Positions 18,201 through 26,072 of a stretch of 38,106 nucleotides of DNA are shown here, piece by piece; within the stretch, counting starts at the first letter, position 1, and the number at the start of each line of letters is the position of its first letter. This stretch comes from Clostridia bacterium (GTDB lineage: Bacteria; Bacillota; Clostridia; UMGS1810). The notes under the pieces are model-generated. The model saw only the letters and a program-made list of their open reading frames with translations, was not told the origin of the DNA and did not search any database. The stretch is taken from NCBI GenBank assembly GCA_017621495.1, contig JAGATB010000027.1, forward strand, positions 1-38,106, in the 5' to 3' direction. Made by a program: the position numbers and the translations under genes.

Positions 18201-18548
18201 CTCCACAAAACCTTTTTGCTCACAGGCATTGCGGTAAAATGTAAATTCGTTGCTGTTTAATACATTGCGTACAATTAATGCCTTGCCCACTGCATCCAGC
18301 TTACGCACATGGGGGTACCCCAGACGCTGACGTGTGGTTGAAGCCAGACGATTAAATGAAAACACCTCTACGCAGTTATCCTTGATAGCCTCAACGGTAT
18401 CCAGAAGCTTTTTTTCTGCGGCGTGACTGTACTGCTCCGGTACGATAAGCATCACTTGCTCACCCGACTCCGATAGAGAACGGATTTTATCATATATATA
18501 TTTACTTTTACCGCTTTTGCTCCTGCCGGATACAATCTCCAACGGCAT
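15216..18548 (-). CDS. addB: ATP-dependent helicase/nuclease subunit B, AddB
   Basis: AddB is the Chi-recognising, nuclease-bearing partner of AddA. It starts with a Walker-type loop GRSKSGKS and lacks the full helicase motif set, as the family does. The C-terminal nuclease has GKIDRADI and VVDYKTGAKEF (about 900-920). Four cysteines fit the family's iron-sulfur staple: one near 756 (RYMACKYAYF) and CDYCKYSSVC near 1060-1069. The length of 1110 residues is normal. ATG 18548 is preferred because GAGGTGAAGG lies just upstream. A GTG at 18557 would overlap that ribosome site. It follows the GH36-like gene by only 15 bases, with no terminator or visible promoter between. Confidence 0.95.
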   Translation of the reverse strand: MPLEIVSGRSKSGKSKYIYDKIRSLSESGEQVMLIVPEQYSHAAEKKLLDTVEAIKDNCVEVFSFNRLASTTRQRLGYPHVRKLDAVGKALIVRNVLNSNEFTFYRNACEQKGFVEMVSQTIGEFKKYMLLPELLSDTADNTDDEILAMKLRDLSVMYSEYEKAIAESYADSDDALTQLASMLSNTDIYKAKHIFFDEFSTFIPQELKVISALCSGSASVCVALCCDETEPNTTLFMPTCETINQLKKCTSSPVKITRLEGTRFDTAEMAFLEKYLYTFPSKKFSGDCENIKVYALANPRSEVEICAANISMLVREQGYMYKDIGVICSDIDMYERHIEHVFELNNIEYFTDNKNDIINHHLIRFVLGLLETYIQEYNYASVFNYLKASFINADPGSIAVLEKYIQRTNLKRTTWLNDEKWQKLLDANYSDDDTTKASLCQIRSDYILPLANMHEKIKGRHKVSDDAHALYDLIVELKLPQTIASYIKMFNDEHELRYAKEYEKIWEIIVSTLDEIVDLNGDMTVNVTEFYNLLVTAFSQHKVGFIPSAVDRVIIGNTERTRADGLKALFVLGVNEGVFPMASKPDGILGDSDKDSLKECGIEFSTTSTIAAFYSQFCAYSAFTMPSRKLFVSYSKAGNDFKALRKSYIVDRILKIFSISEISETSITEACKLASKHSAKEILARSIADYRDTMELDMFWRSVYKYFEQNSDFADKIGYFLKSDNIAHNLSDKNLKKLVDMLSYTSVSKIERYMACKYAYFIDYILRIDREKETRVDALDIGNITHSVLESLSKELGSSKASLESADDEYVLKRTEELIAEYLDDFSYKTDDLSAREQYVITRLKNSIYICFNAIRSQFLNSKFEPFGYEIEFKDDSELGSIELETPGGNKINLTGKIDRADIYTDGVMSYIRVVDYKTGAKEFKLDDVFYGLSVQLMVYLNKLVSSKDEYTYGGALYFPVVNSLIRRDGHTDSEAARTALSGEIKLKGIAPYDERLLDAYDEKFAASLRHGSAKKKRVSPQGFETIDKYLGKKLGSICDNILNGDISISPSKKGDYTPCDYCKYSSVCRFDPTVVGNEYKLYKAIPEYEEIIKEMEEAIDVDRKSTDCD

Positions 18549-18563
18549 ATCCTTCACCTCAAA

Positions 18564-20651
18564 TCATTTGACATCTTTCACATATTTAAACGGTCCCGAA
18601 CCGTTTACGGTAAATGAAAATTCTCTCTTACCATCAGGACATGTCATGCCCTCGGGCAATGCTATTACATAGTTGCCCTTGCAGTTAAATCTATTGTTAC
18701 CACAAACCCTGACCACGGAATCTGAAAGTGTAATATCAAGCTCACCGCCCATAGAAAAATGCATATCTGACAAAATTACTTGCGGTTTGGTATTTTTAGC
18801 AATTTTAACTATTTCACATGAATTTGCGGGTATGGTACCGAGCTTAAGTATATCGTCATATTTGCAATCCGTATGCTTTACTTTGCCGAAATATGATGAA
18901 ACGTTATATCGTGAAGCGTGGTCCACATATCCGCCGCATGTATTGTTGTCCAGACGAAATACAAGCTCAACATCTGCAAATGAATTATTAAAGAAGCAGA
19001 GAGTATGGTAATCGCCGTTAACCTCAACATCAACTGCATTGATGTACGCATATTCGCCGAATGCCTCTCTGGGATTGGTCTTGACACTCACGGAGGGCAA
19101 GACCAATTTAAGAAGCTTCAGTTCTTCATTTGTAGACAAATCAGATACCATTCCTGCACCGCCGGACATATATTCGCATACCAGGAGGGTCTTCATCTCT
19201 GCCGGAGAATACTTTTTGGCAAAGTCCTTATCTATAAGCACAGCACAGCTGTTATGCCACCACTGAGACATATATCCCCTCATGGCGGTTTGGTTCACTA
19301 TACGCGGCATCACGTTAGAATTGGACCTATTTTTCATGACATTGACATCGGACGAAATCTGAACACTATCTGCTATGCCGGCAAGAGGTGCATTAAAACC
19401 GTTGGTAATATACAGATATCCGTCAATGCCTATAGCATTTTTTATAACTTTAACTGCCCTTAAATAAGCTTCGGTAACTGTGAGAGTCGGGTCAAGAAGT
19501 ACTACGTCCTTTTGCAGCATGAAAGAAAGCGTATGGTCCACATGATGCATATAAAAGCCATATGCACAAAGGCGCTGATATGTCATCTCAAGCCAATCAA
19601 GGTAATCTGCCGAGGATACATCTATAACTGCATATTCCTTGCCGTCAACTGCATATGTACACACAGAGCCGTCTGCATGACGCAATATCCATTGCTTTTC
19701 TGTTTCAAAGAATTCCGAATCTTTATCCACGATAAAGGGTGATGTCCATATACCTGCCTTGTAGCCGCTGTTATTAATCTGATAAGCTGTTTGCTTGAGA
19801 TTGAGGGAATCGGTTTCCTCCCAATCGCCTATTGCTGACTGCCAGCCCTGCCCTATTTCAATGTAATCAAAGGGGGCTTTGAGTCCTCTTAAGAATGACA
19901 GCTTCTCTAAGATATTATCATACGTCAAGTCGGTCTGTAGTTTATAAACAGCAGGCTTGGGGGTGTTTGCTTCTTTATATTCGGACATAGCTCTTCTGTG
20001 GGCGGAGTATTCATCTATCAGGCGTATGAAATTGCCTCCGGTGCTGATACGCACCCAATCGGTATATTTGATATCTCCATCCTCCATGAGACAGTTAAAC
20101 TCGCCACCGAGTCTCACTGCTTTAACATCACCATTGCAGTCGGAGGAAATGCTGATATCAGTGAGCTGGTTTTCGCAGGAGAGCACCTCAAGAGATACAT
20201 ATTGCTTGCCGGATTTAATGACAGTAATCCCGTCACCGTATAGAACCGTATCTCCGTAATGATAGTCCTTTTGCTGTACGCCTTCCTGGGAAAGTCTGTC
20301 TACACATTCTCCAAATGAGGCATCCTTCTGCCCTAAGATGCATGTAGCGGGCACGTCGTTGAGCTGACGGGAACCGTTAAAAACCATCCATTCCTCTGAT
20401 GGTCTCTCGGAAATTTTGAAATCATCCGTAATTATGGGATACGCCGCCAGGAGCTTGACCATAGTGCCGGAGATGTTGGTTATCTTAAGCCTGGTAAGAT
20501 AATGCTCCGTATCGAGACGGATATTCTCCCTTTCGATTTCAATACTTGCCGTACCTATGTCTATGGTCGTCTTTTTGCTTTCGCCGATAACACAGTACGA
20601 AACAGCACTGTGAATTGTGGCACTGCAGCCTCCGTTAGAATATTTTTCCAT
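18564..20651 (-). CDS. GH36-like glycoside hydrolase (alpha-galactosidase superfamily)
   Basis: The 695-residue protein has no signal peptide, so it probably acts in the cytoplasm. It has an N-terminal beta-sandwich, a (beta/alpha)8 barrel (about 235-560) and a C-terminal beta domain, as in GH36. Landmarks are YIEIGQGWQSAIGDW (263-277, compare IDDGWQ..GDW), AGIWTSPF (299-306), the probable nucleophile Asp372 in FYMHHVDHT (canonical KWD) and the probable acid/base Asp435 in ISSDVN. Both catalytic aspartates align, but IDDGWQ and KWD residues that normally contact the galactosyl group have changed, so the sugar may not be galactose. The start is ATG 20651, because GGGGTGG lies four bases upstream; ATG 20672 lacks a ribosome site. 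Confidence 0.75.
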   Translation of the reverse strand: MEKYSNGGCSATIHSAVSYCVIGESKKTTIDIGTASIEIERENIRLDTEHYLTRLKITNISGTMVKLLAAYPIITDDFKISERPSEEWMVFNGSRQLNDVPATCILGQKDASFGECVDRLSQEGVQQKDYHYGDTVLYGDGITVIKSGKQYVSLEVLSCENQLTDISISSDCNGDVKAVRLGGEFNCLMEDGDIKYTDWVRISTGGNFIRLIDEYSAHRRAMSEYKEANTPKPAVYKLQTDLTYDNILEKLSFLRGLKAPFDYIEIGQGWQSAIGDWEETDSLNLKQTAYQINNSGYKAGIWTSPFIVDKDSEFFETEKQWILRHADGSVCTYAVDGKEYAVIDVSSADYLDWLEMTYQRLCAYGFYMHHVDHTLSFMLQKDVVLLDPTLTVTEAYLRAVKVIKNAIGIDGYLYITNGFNAPLAGIADSVQISSDVNVMKNRSNSNVMPRIVNQTAMRGYMSQWWHNSCAVLIDKDFAKKYSPAEMKTLLVCEYMSGGAGMVSDLSTNEELKLLKLVLPSVSVKTNPREAFGEYAYINAVDVEVNGDYHTLCFFNNSFADVELVFRLDNNTCGGYVDHASRYNVSSYFGKVKHTDCKYDDILKLGTIPANSCEIVKIAKNTKPQVILSDMHFSMGGELDITLSDSVVRVCGNNRFNCKGNYVIALPEGMTCPDGKREFSFTVNGSGPFKYVKDVK

Positions 20652-20680
20652 ATTACCACCCCGTGTAAACATAATTATCT

Positions 20681-20709
20681 ATTATATAATATAACATTTT
20701 TTTCGACAA
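20681..20709 (-). promoter_or_regulatory. Promoter of GH36-like gene (and probably addBA)
   Basis: On the minus strand TTGTCG (20704-20709), a 17-base spacer and a perfect TATAAT (20681-20686) lie 30 bases upstream of the chosen ATG. Because addB follows the glycosidase gene after 15 bases, this is the only promoter I can see for addBA. Confidence 0.65.
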
Positions 20710-20729
20710 AAAGCAATATTTATAATTTA

Positions 20730-20751
20730 TTTAGTACAATTATGTGCTAAA
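20730..20751. promoter_or_regulatory. Inverted repeat upstream of GH36-like promoter, possible operator
   Basis: TTTAGTACA, four bases, TGTGCTAAA: nine-base arms with one mismatch. It lies just upstream of the -35 box of the GH36-like gene and overlaps the A-run of the neighbouring terminator. The position would suit an activator. The pattern is seen in the sequence; any protein binding is a guess. Confidence 0.3.
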
Positions 20752-20777
20752 AAAAGCCGGCGACCTAAGCCGCCGAC
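20749..20777 (-). terminator. Strong intrinsic terminator of the glycan operon
   Basis: Read on the minus strand, GTCGGCGGC (20769-20777), loop TTAG and GTCGCCGGC (20756-20764) form a nine-pair GC-rich stem with two G-U pairs, followed by seven T residues (20749-20755). On the plus strand the two wobble pairs become A-C mismatches, so it works in one direction. It ends the operon after the RpiB-like gene. Confidence 0.9.
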
Positions 20778-20816
20778 CAAATAACAGACATTGCAAGTTT
20801 GTAAGTTGAGGATAAT

Positions 20817-21389
20817 TTATTCCGGTTTTGTTTCGAGTTTTAAGGGATAATCACCCAGCTTATTAACTTTGTAATCATTATTTTTATATTCTTGGTAATC
20901 AAAAGCTTCCAATTCATCAATTGCAAGTTTATGGAACTCATAAAAATTCTTCCACCATTCATATCCGGTACCGAGTTCAGCATTCAAATATGCATCAGCA
21001 ATATCACAACCCATCTGAGGTGCGACATAGAAAGCACCCATAGCCAAAACATTGACACCGTTTCCGGTTATTGCCCTAAGAGCAGCCGGTACGCTTTCCA
21101 CAACTCCGGCATGGACATGAGGACACTTGCTTGCAGCAATATGAATTCCCATTCCCGTTCCGCAGAAAAGTAATGCTCTCTCAAACTCACCTTCTGCAAT
21201 CATAGAACCTGCACGAAGTCCTACGCGATGAAACATCAAATCTGTATCGTCAGGGGCAGAATCACTTCTAACACCTATATCCGTAACCGTCCATCCCTTT
21301 GCCTGTAAATGTGCTACAACAGCCTCCTTAAGAGGATATCCGGCAAAATCAGCACCAACCAAAATTTGTTTATCTTTTACTTTTTTCAT
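20817..21389 (-). CDS. RpiB/LacA/LacB-family sugar-phosphate isomerase
   Basis: This is a 190-residue aldose-ketose phosphate isomerase of the RpiB family, longer than RpiB itself (about 150) through a C-terminal extension. The catalytic cysteine loop FCGTGMGIHIAASK (Cys76, Thr78) is intact, and GADFAGYPLKE and NVLAMGA mark the fold. Two conserved RpiB histidines are changed: DHAG is DFAG (Phe15) and the HN pair before NVL is GN (Gly109). In ribose-5-phosphate isomerase the latter histidine helps open the sugar ring. The substrate therefore may be a short or open-chain sugar phosphate, which is inference. It is the last gene before the terminator. AAAGGA precedes the ATG. Confidence 0.85.
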   Translation of the reverse strand: MKKVKDKQILVGADFAGYPLKEAVVAHLQAKGWTVTDIGVRSDSAPDDTDLMFHRVGLRAGSMIAEGEFERALLFCGTGMGIHIAASKCPHVHAGVVESVPAALRAITGNGVNVLAMGAFYVAPQMGCDIADAYLNAELGTGYEWWKNFYEFHKLAIDELEAFDYQEYKNNDYKVNKLGDYPLKLETKPE

Positions 21390-21421
21390 GTTTTTGTTCC
21401 TTTCATATTCAATATAACACT

Positions 21422-22195
21422 TTATACAATTTCAGCAACAGCTTTTATCCATTTTTCTGCAAGAATATCATGACCTTTTACGCTAAGATGAGCACCGTCA
21501 GGCTCAAATAATTCACTTACTTCATCATACTCATTTATCCAATCGTTGTCCAGATACTTAACTTCAAAATCCGAAGCTATTTTCTTAACAACCGCATTAT
21601 ACTCTCTGACCATATCATTTGAGCCGAATGTACCGCGCGGATTAAAGCTTTTATCATATTGTTCTTCAATTATTGGGGTAACTCCCATCAAGATTACCTT
21701 GGCACCGTTTTCTGTTGACCATCTGACCATTGCTCTCAGATTTCTCTCATATGCACAGAGAGGCACACCTGCAAAAGTTTTGTCACCCAAGCATTTTGAA
21801 TCATTTACACCTATCATTATAGATACAATATCCGGTTTTTCTTTTTGTACCAAATATGCCGGATGAAGCATCAAGGCAGATGTGGCACCGGAAATGGAAC
21901 GGTCAAAAGCCTGCAATTGTGCAGCCTTTGTAACAGCCATTCGGTATCCGAGATTATCGCTTGTTATCGAATCTCCCAAAAAAGCAACTTTTTTTCCTTT
22001 AATTTTAGAAATCTCTTTAGGGAACTTTGCCTTTAAATCCTCTGCTCTTTTATTTTGGACATCCTCAATATCGTTAAGACAATCTTTTATCCAATTTATA
22101 TCTTCGTTTACAAACGGCTTAAAAATTTCTTCATTTATCGGATATTCACTTGCTGATTTGTGTAAATTGAATCTTATAAAAAATTTTTTGGACAT
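21422..22195 (-). CDS. SGNH/GDSL-family esterase, canonical active site
   Basis: The 257-residue protein is a GDSL/SGNH hydrolase, a family that includes carbohydrate acetylesterases. The catalytic serine is in AFLGDSIT, the oxyanion glycine in RSISGATS, the asparagine in IGVND, and the Asp-His pair in EPDGAHLSVKGH. An N-terminal segment of about 75 residues precedes the core. There is no signal peptide, so it would act on imported oligosaccharides. Removal of O-acetyl groups is a family-based inference. ATG 22195 is chosen because GCGAGGA lies nine bases upstream; the frame extends to a TTG at 22216 which lies inside the preceding gene without a ribosome site. Confidence 0.85.
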   Translation of the reverse strand: MSKKFFIRFNLHKSASEYPINEEIFKPFVNEDINWIKDCLNDIEDVQNKRAEDLKAKFPKEISKIKGKKVAFLGDSITSDNLGYRMAVTKAAQLQAFDRSISGATSALMLHPAYLVQKEKPDIVSIMIGVNDSKCLGDKTFAGVPLCAYERNLRAMVRWSTENGAKVILMGVTPIIEEQYDKSFNPRGTFGSNDMVREYNAVVKKIASDFEVKYLDNDWINEYDEVSELFEPDGAHLSVKGHDILAEKWIKAVAEIV

Positions 22196-22199
22196 TGTT

Positions 22200-22931
22200 C
22201 TATTCCTCGCAATCAAATATTGTTTTAATTAATTCATATGCAAAAAGCTTATTCATTTCCCGGGTGGGATGATTTATCTTGTTTGCTAAAAGCTCTGTAG
22301 TGTCAACACCGCAATTATAAAGATTTTTCCATACAGCATAGCAATCACAAACAGGTATGTTATTTTCAGTGCACAGTTTTTTAGCTTCATCAATAAACAA
22401 GTCAAACACACCGTCATTTTGCAAAGAGGCGGTCCGATTTGCAATGTCAATGTAATCTTTATCCTTCAAATGAACACTTATTTTTGTATTCATCATATTA
22501 GGAGTCATAAAGATTATTTCTGACCCATTGGATTTAAGCCGGTCAAATATATTGCTAAGTGATGACAAATACGTATCTAATCTGCCTTCCTCGTTTCCGC
22601 AATCATTCAATCCATAGCAAACTACAGTGAGGTCAGGATTATGACGCAGTACATCACGTTCAACTCTGCCTGCTCCGGATTTAGCATTATCACCGCTTAT
22701 GCCGGCGTTGATAATGTTTATAGTCACCGTAGGATATAAAACACAAAACGCATCAAAAACATATGCCTCATAAGAATGCCGTTTATCAAAAACTGTCTCT
22801 ATTACATTACCTTCTTTTTTGTATAGTTCAAAACACCCCTGTGTAACACTGTCACCCAAAAAAGCAATTGTTACTCCTTCTGTATGGGCATTATCCGCAG
22901 CTTTTTGTGCCAATTTTTTTGTTATCTTCAT
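22200..22931 (-). CDS. SGNH/GDSL-family esterase, variant Asp-His block
   Basis: The 243-residue protein is a second GDSL/SGNH hydrolase, not closely similar to its downstream neighbour. It has the serine in AFLGDSVTQG, the oxyanion glycine in NAGISGDNA, the asparagine in CYGLNDCGN and the histidine in NKINHPTREMN. The usual DxxH is KINH here, so the acidic member of the triad is missing or supplied elsewhere. It has no signal peptide. It shares an ATGA overlap with the rhamnosidase gene, with GGAGGTG as ribosome site, so the two are tightly coupled. A role in deacylating rhamnose-containing oligosaccharides is inferred from context. Confidence 0.83.
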   Translation of the reverse strand: MKITKKLAQKAADNAHTEGVTIAFLGDSVTQGCFELYKKEGNVIETVFDKRHSYEAYVFDAFCVLYPTVTINIINAGISGDNAKSGAGRVERDVLRHNPDLTVVCYGLNDCGNEEGRLDTYLSSLSNIFDRLKSNGSEIIFMTPNMMNTKISVHLKDKDYIDIANRTASLQNDGVFDLFIDEAKKLCTENNIPVCDCYAVWKNLYNCGVDTTELLANKINHPTREMNKLFAYELIKTIFDCEE

Positions 22932-25078
22932 AATGCACCTCCGCTTCTGGTCATGTCAAATTGATATTCGCCGGGCTTTACCGATATGCTTTCATCGGCG
23001 AATACTATCTGCAATTCAACCGGTGTTAAAACATGAAGCTTGTTTCTGTTGCGAATGACTGTTATACCCTTGTGCTCGACTTTTACATATTCGACATCAT
23101 CTAACACGGAAGGTTTAATAACAATACCATCGTCAGTATATCTGATACCGCCAATGTGTCTGTACAGCCAATGATCAACCTCGCTGTACATATGGTGATT
23201 GCAAGACTCAAGCATATCCCACGATTCACACAATGTTGTCTGACCGTTATTTATCCAATAAGCATAGCTTGGATATGTGGGATTAGTTACCATCTTGTAC
23301 ACAACATCTGCATAACCATTATCAGACAAAGCCGAAAAAATAAATTTAGTACCAAAAATTCCGCAATCTATGTGATAATCAGCTTGTTTTACGAGTTCAG
23401 CAAGTTTTTGTGAAAAAACGGGAACTTCGTCATCTTCCAATAATTCATTGTATATTGCACATGCATAAAATGTCTGAAACCTTTCAAGAGACTTATTTCC
23501 GAGAAATTGACTTCTCCATGCACGCTTTATACATTCGGATTTGTTTTGCCAATAATCCGCATCTTCTCCGATAACAGTCGCCATACGTGCCATCTTAACA
23601 CAATCGCTGTAAAAGTATGCTGTATCAATCACCGCACGGTCACATGCCGGCTTATTTACAGGCATCCAGTCACCAAGTCCAAAATCGACTACATAGTCAT
23701 CGCTCATTCTCTCAATATATTCCATGTACCTGACCATATTGGTCCACACACTTCTAATTATGTCTGCAGAACCGGTATTAATATATGTATTCCATGGTAT
23801 TATGATAACAGCACATCCAAATCCGGGGCCGTGACCCCAGTTGTACCCCCAACCGGCTGACGGAATAATGCCGGGGAGCTGCCCGTTTGGACGTTGAGCA
23901 TCTTTAAAATCATTCATCCACTTTTGATACGCATCCTTAGCATCAAAATTCATTAGAACTTGCTCTGATGAAAGCTGTGCATCATTTGTCCAAGGAAGCT
24001 GTTCTCTGTGCGGACAATCTGTTGGATGCCACACAAAGTTTGAAAGTGTAGCTCTCACAGATGCCTCGTGAATTTTATTGAGCATATCGCTGCTGCTTTC
24101 AAAGCTTCCGATACATTTTAAATCCGTGTGTACAACTTCTGCGATAATTTCAAAATTCTCGGGAGCATTCTCGATTTTTACATATCTGAAGCCATGATAG
24201 CAGAATGTAGGACGAAATTCCTCATAAATTCCGCTGCACACAAAAATATCTTCGTTGCACAGTGGCATTTGCTCTCTTTGAGCAAAAGCAAAGCAAGTGG
24301 TGTTTCCACGAATTTGCCTGAATTTTTCAAGATTTTCATCATAGATAATTTTAATCTCTTGGCCACTTTCTCCTTTTACTCTAATTCTTGCCCAACCGCT
24401 GATGTTTTCGCCAAAATCATATATATCATTTTTTACGCTTATAGGCTTCAAAGTTCGTATAACTCTAACCGGAGGCATATCTGTGGTTTCCATCAGACCA
24501 CCGGGCTCATTGGCAATAACAGCATCATCCCAATTTGAATCGTCAAAGCCGATGTTATCATAGCCGTATTGACGAAGTCTGGCATCGCAATGCTCGCCCT
24601 GACGCATGTGATTATATACAGCACTTCCTTTGATGCACTTCCAGGTTGTGTCAGTCTTTACAATATCATACTCACCGGAAACATAAATGATTTTAATCAC
24701 GGCGTACAGCTTAGGCTTATCCTTCCAACTTGCCATGATGTCATTCCAGGTGGACATATTGTTATTATAAAATCCGTTACCCACATGAACGCCAATGGCG
24801 TTTTCTCCGGTTTTAAGCAAATGAGAGATTTCATACTTTTTATATATAACTCGTGCATCGTATTTGGTAAACGGAGTACATAAAACCTCGTCGGACACAG
24901 GCATTCCGTTAATACGATACTCACCGAGACCCAAGGCGCAAATAGACAAGCTGGCACTTTGTACATTTTCTTTAATATTAAAACTTTTTCTGAAATATAT
25001 ACTTCCGTTTATATTACCATAATGCTTTGGCAGCATGGAGGGTAACGCCCCCGAAGTAATCCATTTAACATTATTCAT
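22928..25078 (-). CDS. GH78 alpha-L-rhamnosidase, cytoplasmic
   Basis: GH78 enzymes release terminal alpha-L-rhamnose by inversion. The 716 residues show N-terminal beta domains with YRINGMPVSDEVLCTPFTKYD and NAIGVHVGNGFY, which are family hallmarks, then an (alpha/alpha)6 barrel. The conserved DCPHREQLPWTNDAQ block (354-368) carries the probable general acid Glu359. NNGQTTLCESWDM (610-622) carries the probable base Glu618 (canonical GATTLWExWD). A C-terminal beta domain follows. No signal peptide is present, so it works on imported oligosaccharides. AAAGGGA precedes the ATG. No rhamnose isomerase, kinase or aldolase gene is in the window. Confidence 0.92.
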   Translation of the reverse strand: MNNVKWITSGALPSMLPKHYGNINGSIYFRKSFNIKENVQSASLSICALGLGEYRINGMPVSDEVLCTPFTKYDARVIYKKYEISHLLKTGENAIGVHVGNGFYNNNMSTWNDIMASWKDKPKLYAVIKIIYVSGEYDIVKTDTTWKCIKGSAVYNHMRQGEHCDARLRQYGYDNIGFDDSNWDDAVIANEPGGLMETTDMPPVRVIRTLKPISVKNDIYDFGENISGWARIRVKGESGQEIKIIYDENLEKFRQIRGNTTCFAFAQREQMPLCNEDIFVCSGIYEEFRPTFCYHGFRYVKIENAPENFEIIAEVVHTDLKCIGSFESSSDMLNKIHEASVRATLSNFVWHPTDCPHREQLPWTNDAQLSSEQVLMNFDAKDAYQKWMNDFKDAQRPNGQLPGIIPSAGWGYNWGHGPGFGCAVIIIPWNTYINTGSADIIRSVWTNMVRYMEYIERMSDDYVVDFGLGDWMPVNKPACDRAVIDTAYFYSDCVKMARMATVIGEDADYWQNKSECIKRAWRSQFLGNKSLERFQTFYACAIYNELLEDDEVPVFSQKLAELVKQADYHIDCGIFGTKFIFSALSDNGYADVVYKMVTNPTYPSYAYWINNGQTTLCESWDMLESCNHHMYSEVDHWLYRHIGGIRYTDDGIVIKPSVLDDVEYVKVEHKGITVIRNRNKLHVLTPVELQIVFADESISVKPGEYQFDMTRSGGAL

Positions 25079-25101
25079 TTTAACTATCCCTTTCCAAAGT
25101 T

Positions 25102-25983
25102 TTATTTAGAAACGTACGGCATAATTTCCTTTTCTATCTTTTTGCATTGTTCCGGAGAAAGTTTCGAAAACGGACTTCGTGCATAACCAAAATCAAAGCC
25201 CATCTGACAAAGTACTTCCTTCTCGCCTTGCATAACACCAACACTAACCAAACAATCAATGATTCTGTTTACTTCTTTTTGTTTTTCTAAAGCTTCATTC
25301 ATCATATTCTTTTCAAATAAATCATTGATTTCTACAAACTTTTCTGCCATGAAATTATATGTACTGCCTATACCGCCATCTGCACCCATCGAAAGACCGG
25401 CAAGGAACATTTCGTCAAAGCCATTATAAACCTTCTTATCCGGGAATGCAGACTTAAAGCTCTCCATAGCGTAGTAATCATTGGAGGTGTGTTTAACACC
25501 AATAAACCTGTCATCACACAAAAATTCAGAAATATTTTTCGCATTTAAAGTGACGCCTGAGAATGCAGGAAAATTATATATGAGCATTGGTAAATCAACT
25601 GCATCAACAAGCTGATAGTAATGTGACTTGATTTCACTAAATGAGAACTTATAATAAAAAGGACTTACGGCAGACATAAGGTCATATCCGAGTTCTGCAC
25701 ATAACTGAGCAAACTTTATTGATTGCAGAGTTGATACCGAGCCAACATGACCCATAAGTGCAACGTCTCTGTTGCCGACTATATCTTTAACCAGTTTATA
25801 CAAATACATACGCTCGTCATCACTGAGCATAAAAGCCTCTGCAGTGCTGCCACCTACATAAAAACCACTTACTTTTTTACGAATATTCATCTCTATGACA
25901 TCAGCAAGAGCTTTTTCGTTTATTTTGTTTTTATCATCAAATGGCGTAAGAAGTGCTGTAAAAATTCCATTTAACTTTTCCAT
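25102..25983 (-). CDS. nanA: N-acetylneuraminate lyase-type aldolase (DapA superfamily)
   Basis: Class I aldolases of this type split N-acetylneuraminate into pyruvate and N-acetylmannosamine through a Schiff base. The 293-residue protein keeps every residue known to shape the E. coli NanA pocket: Ser46-Thr47 (GGST), Tyr136, Lys164 (Schiff base, GVKHTS), Thr166, Gly188, Asp190, Glu191 (YNGFDE) and Ser207 (GGIGSTYN). SAVSPFYYKFSF is also NanA-like. This separates it from dihydrodipicolinate synthase. No nanE or nanK accompanies it, so another 2-keto-3-deoxy acid remains possible. ATG 25983 is preferred, since GAGAGGA lies nine bases upstream; ATG 25992 abuts that site. Confidence 0.9.
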   Translation of the reverse strand: MEKLNGIFTALLTPFDDKNKINEKALADVIEMNIRKKVSGFYVGGSTAEAFMLSDDERMYLYKLVKDIVGNRDVALMGHVGSVSTLQSIKFAQLCAELGYDLMSAVSPFYYKFSFSEIKSHYYQLVDAVDLPMLIYNFPAFSGVTLNAKNISEFLCDDRFIGVKHTSNDYYAMESFKSAFPDKKVYNGFDEMFLAGLSMGADGGIGSTYNFMAEKFVEINDLFEKNMMNEALEKQKEVNRIIDCLVSVGVMQGEKEVLCQMGFDFGYARSPFSKLSPEQCKKIEKEIMPYVSK

Positions 25984-26072
25984 ATAAATCATTCCTCTCT
26001 TATCGCAATTGTAACGTAATCAAACCATACTATTTATAGTGCTCTGTACAACAACTCACCATACTAAGATAC

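Noticed and set aside
18546..18557. GTG 18557 as addB start
   Set aside because: It falls inside the GAGGTGAAGG ribosome site that serves ATG 18548.
25102..25983. Calling the aldolase gene dihydrodipicolinate synthase (dapA)
   Set aside because: Every N-acetylneuraminate lyase pocket residue is present (GGST, YNGFDE, GGIGST), and the context is glycan use rather than lysine synthesis.
26025..26066. Direct repeat CCATACTA (26025-26032 and 26059-26066) before nanA
   Set aside because: Two eight-base copies in AT-rich DNA can arise by chance, and no promoter lies beside them.
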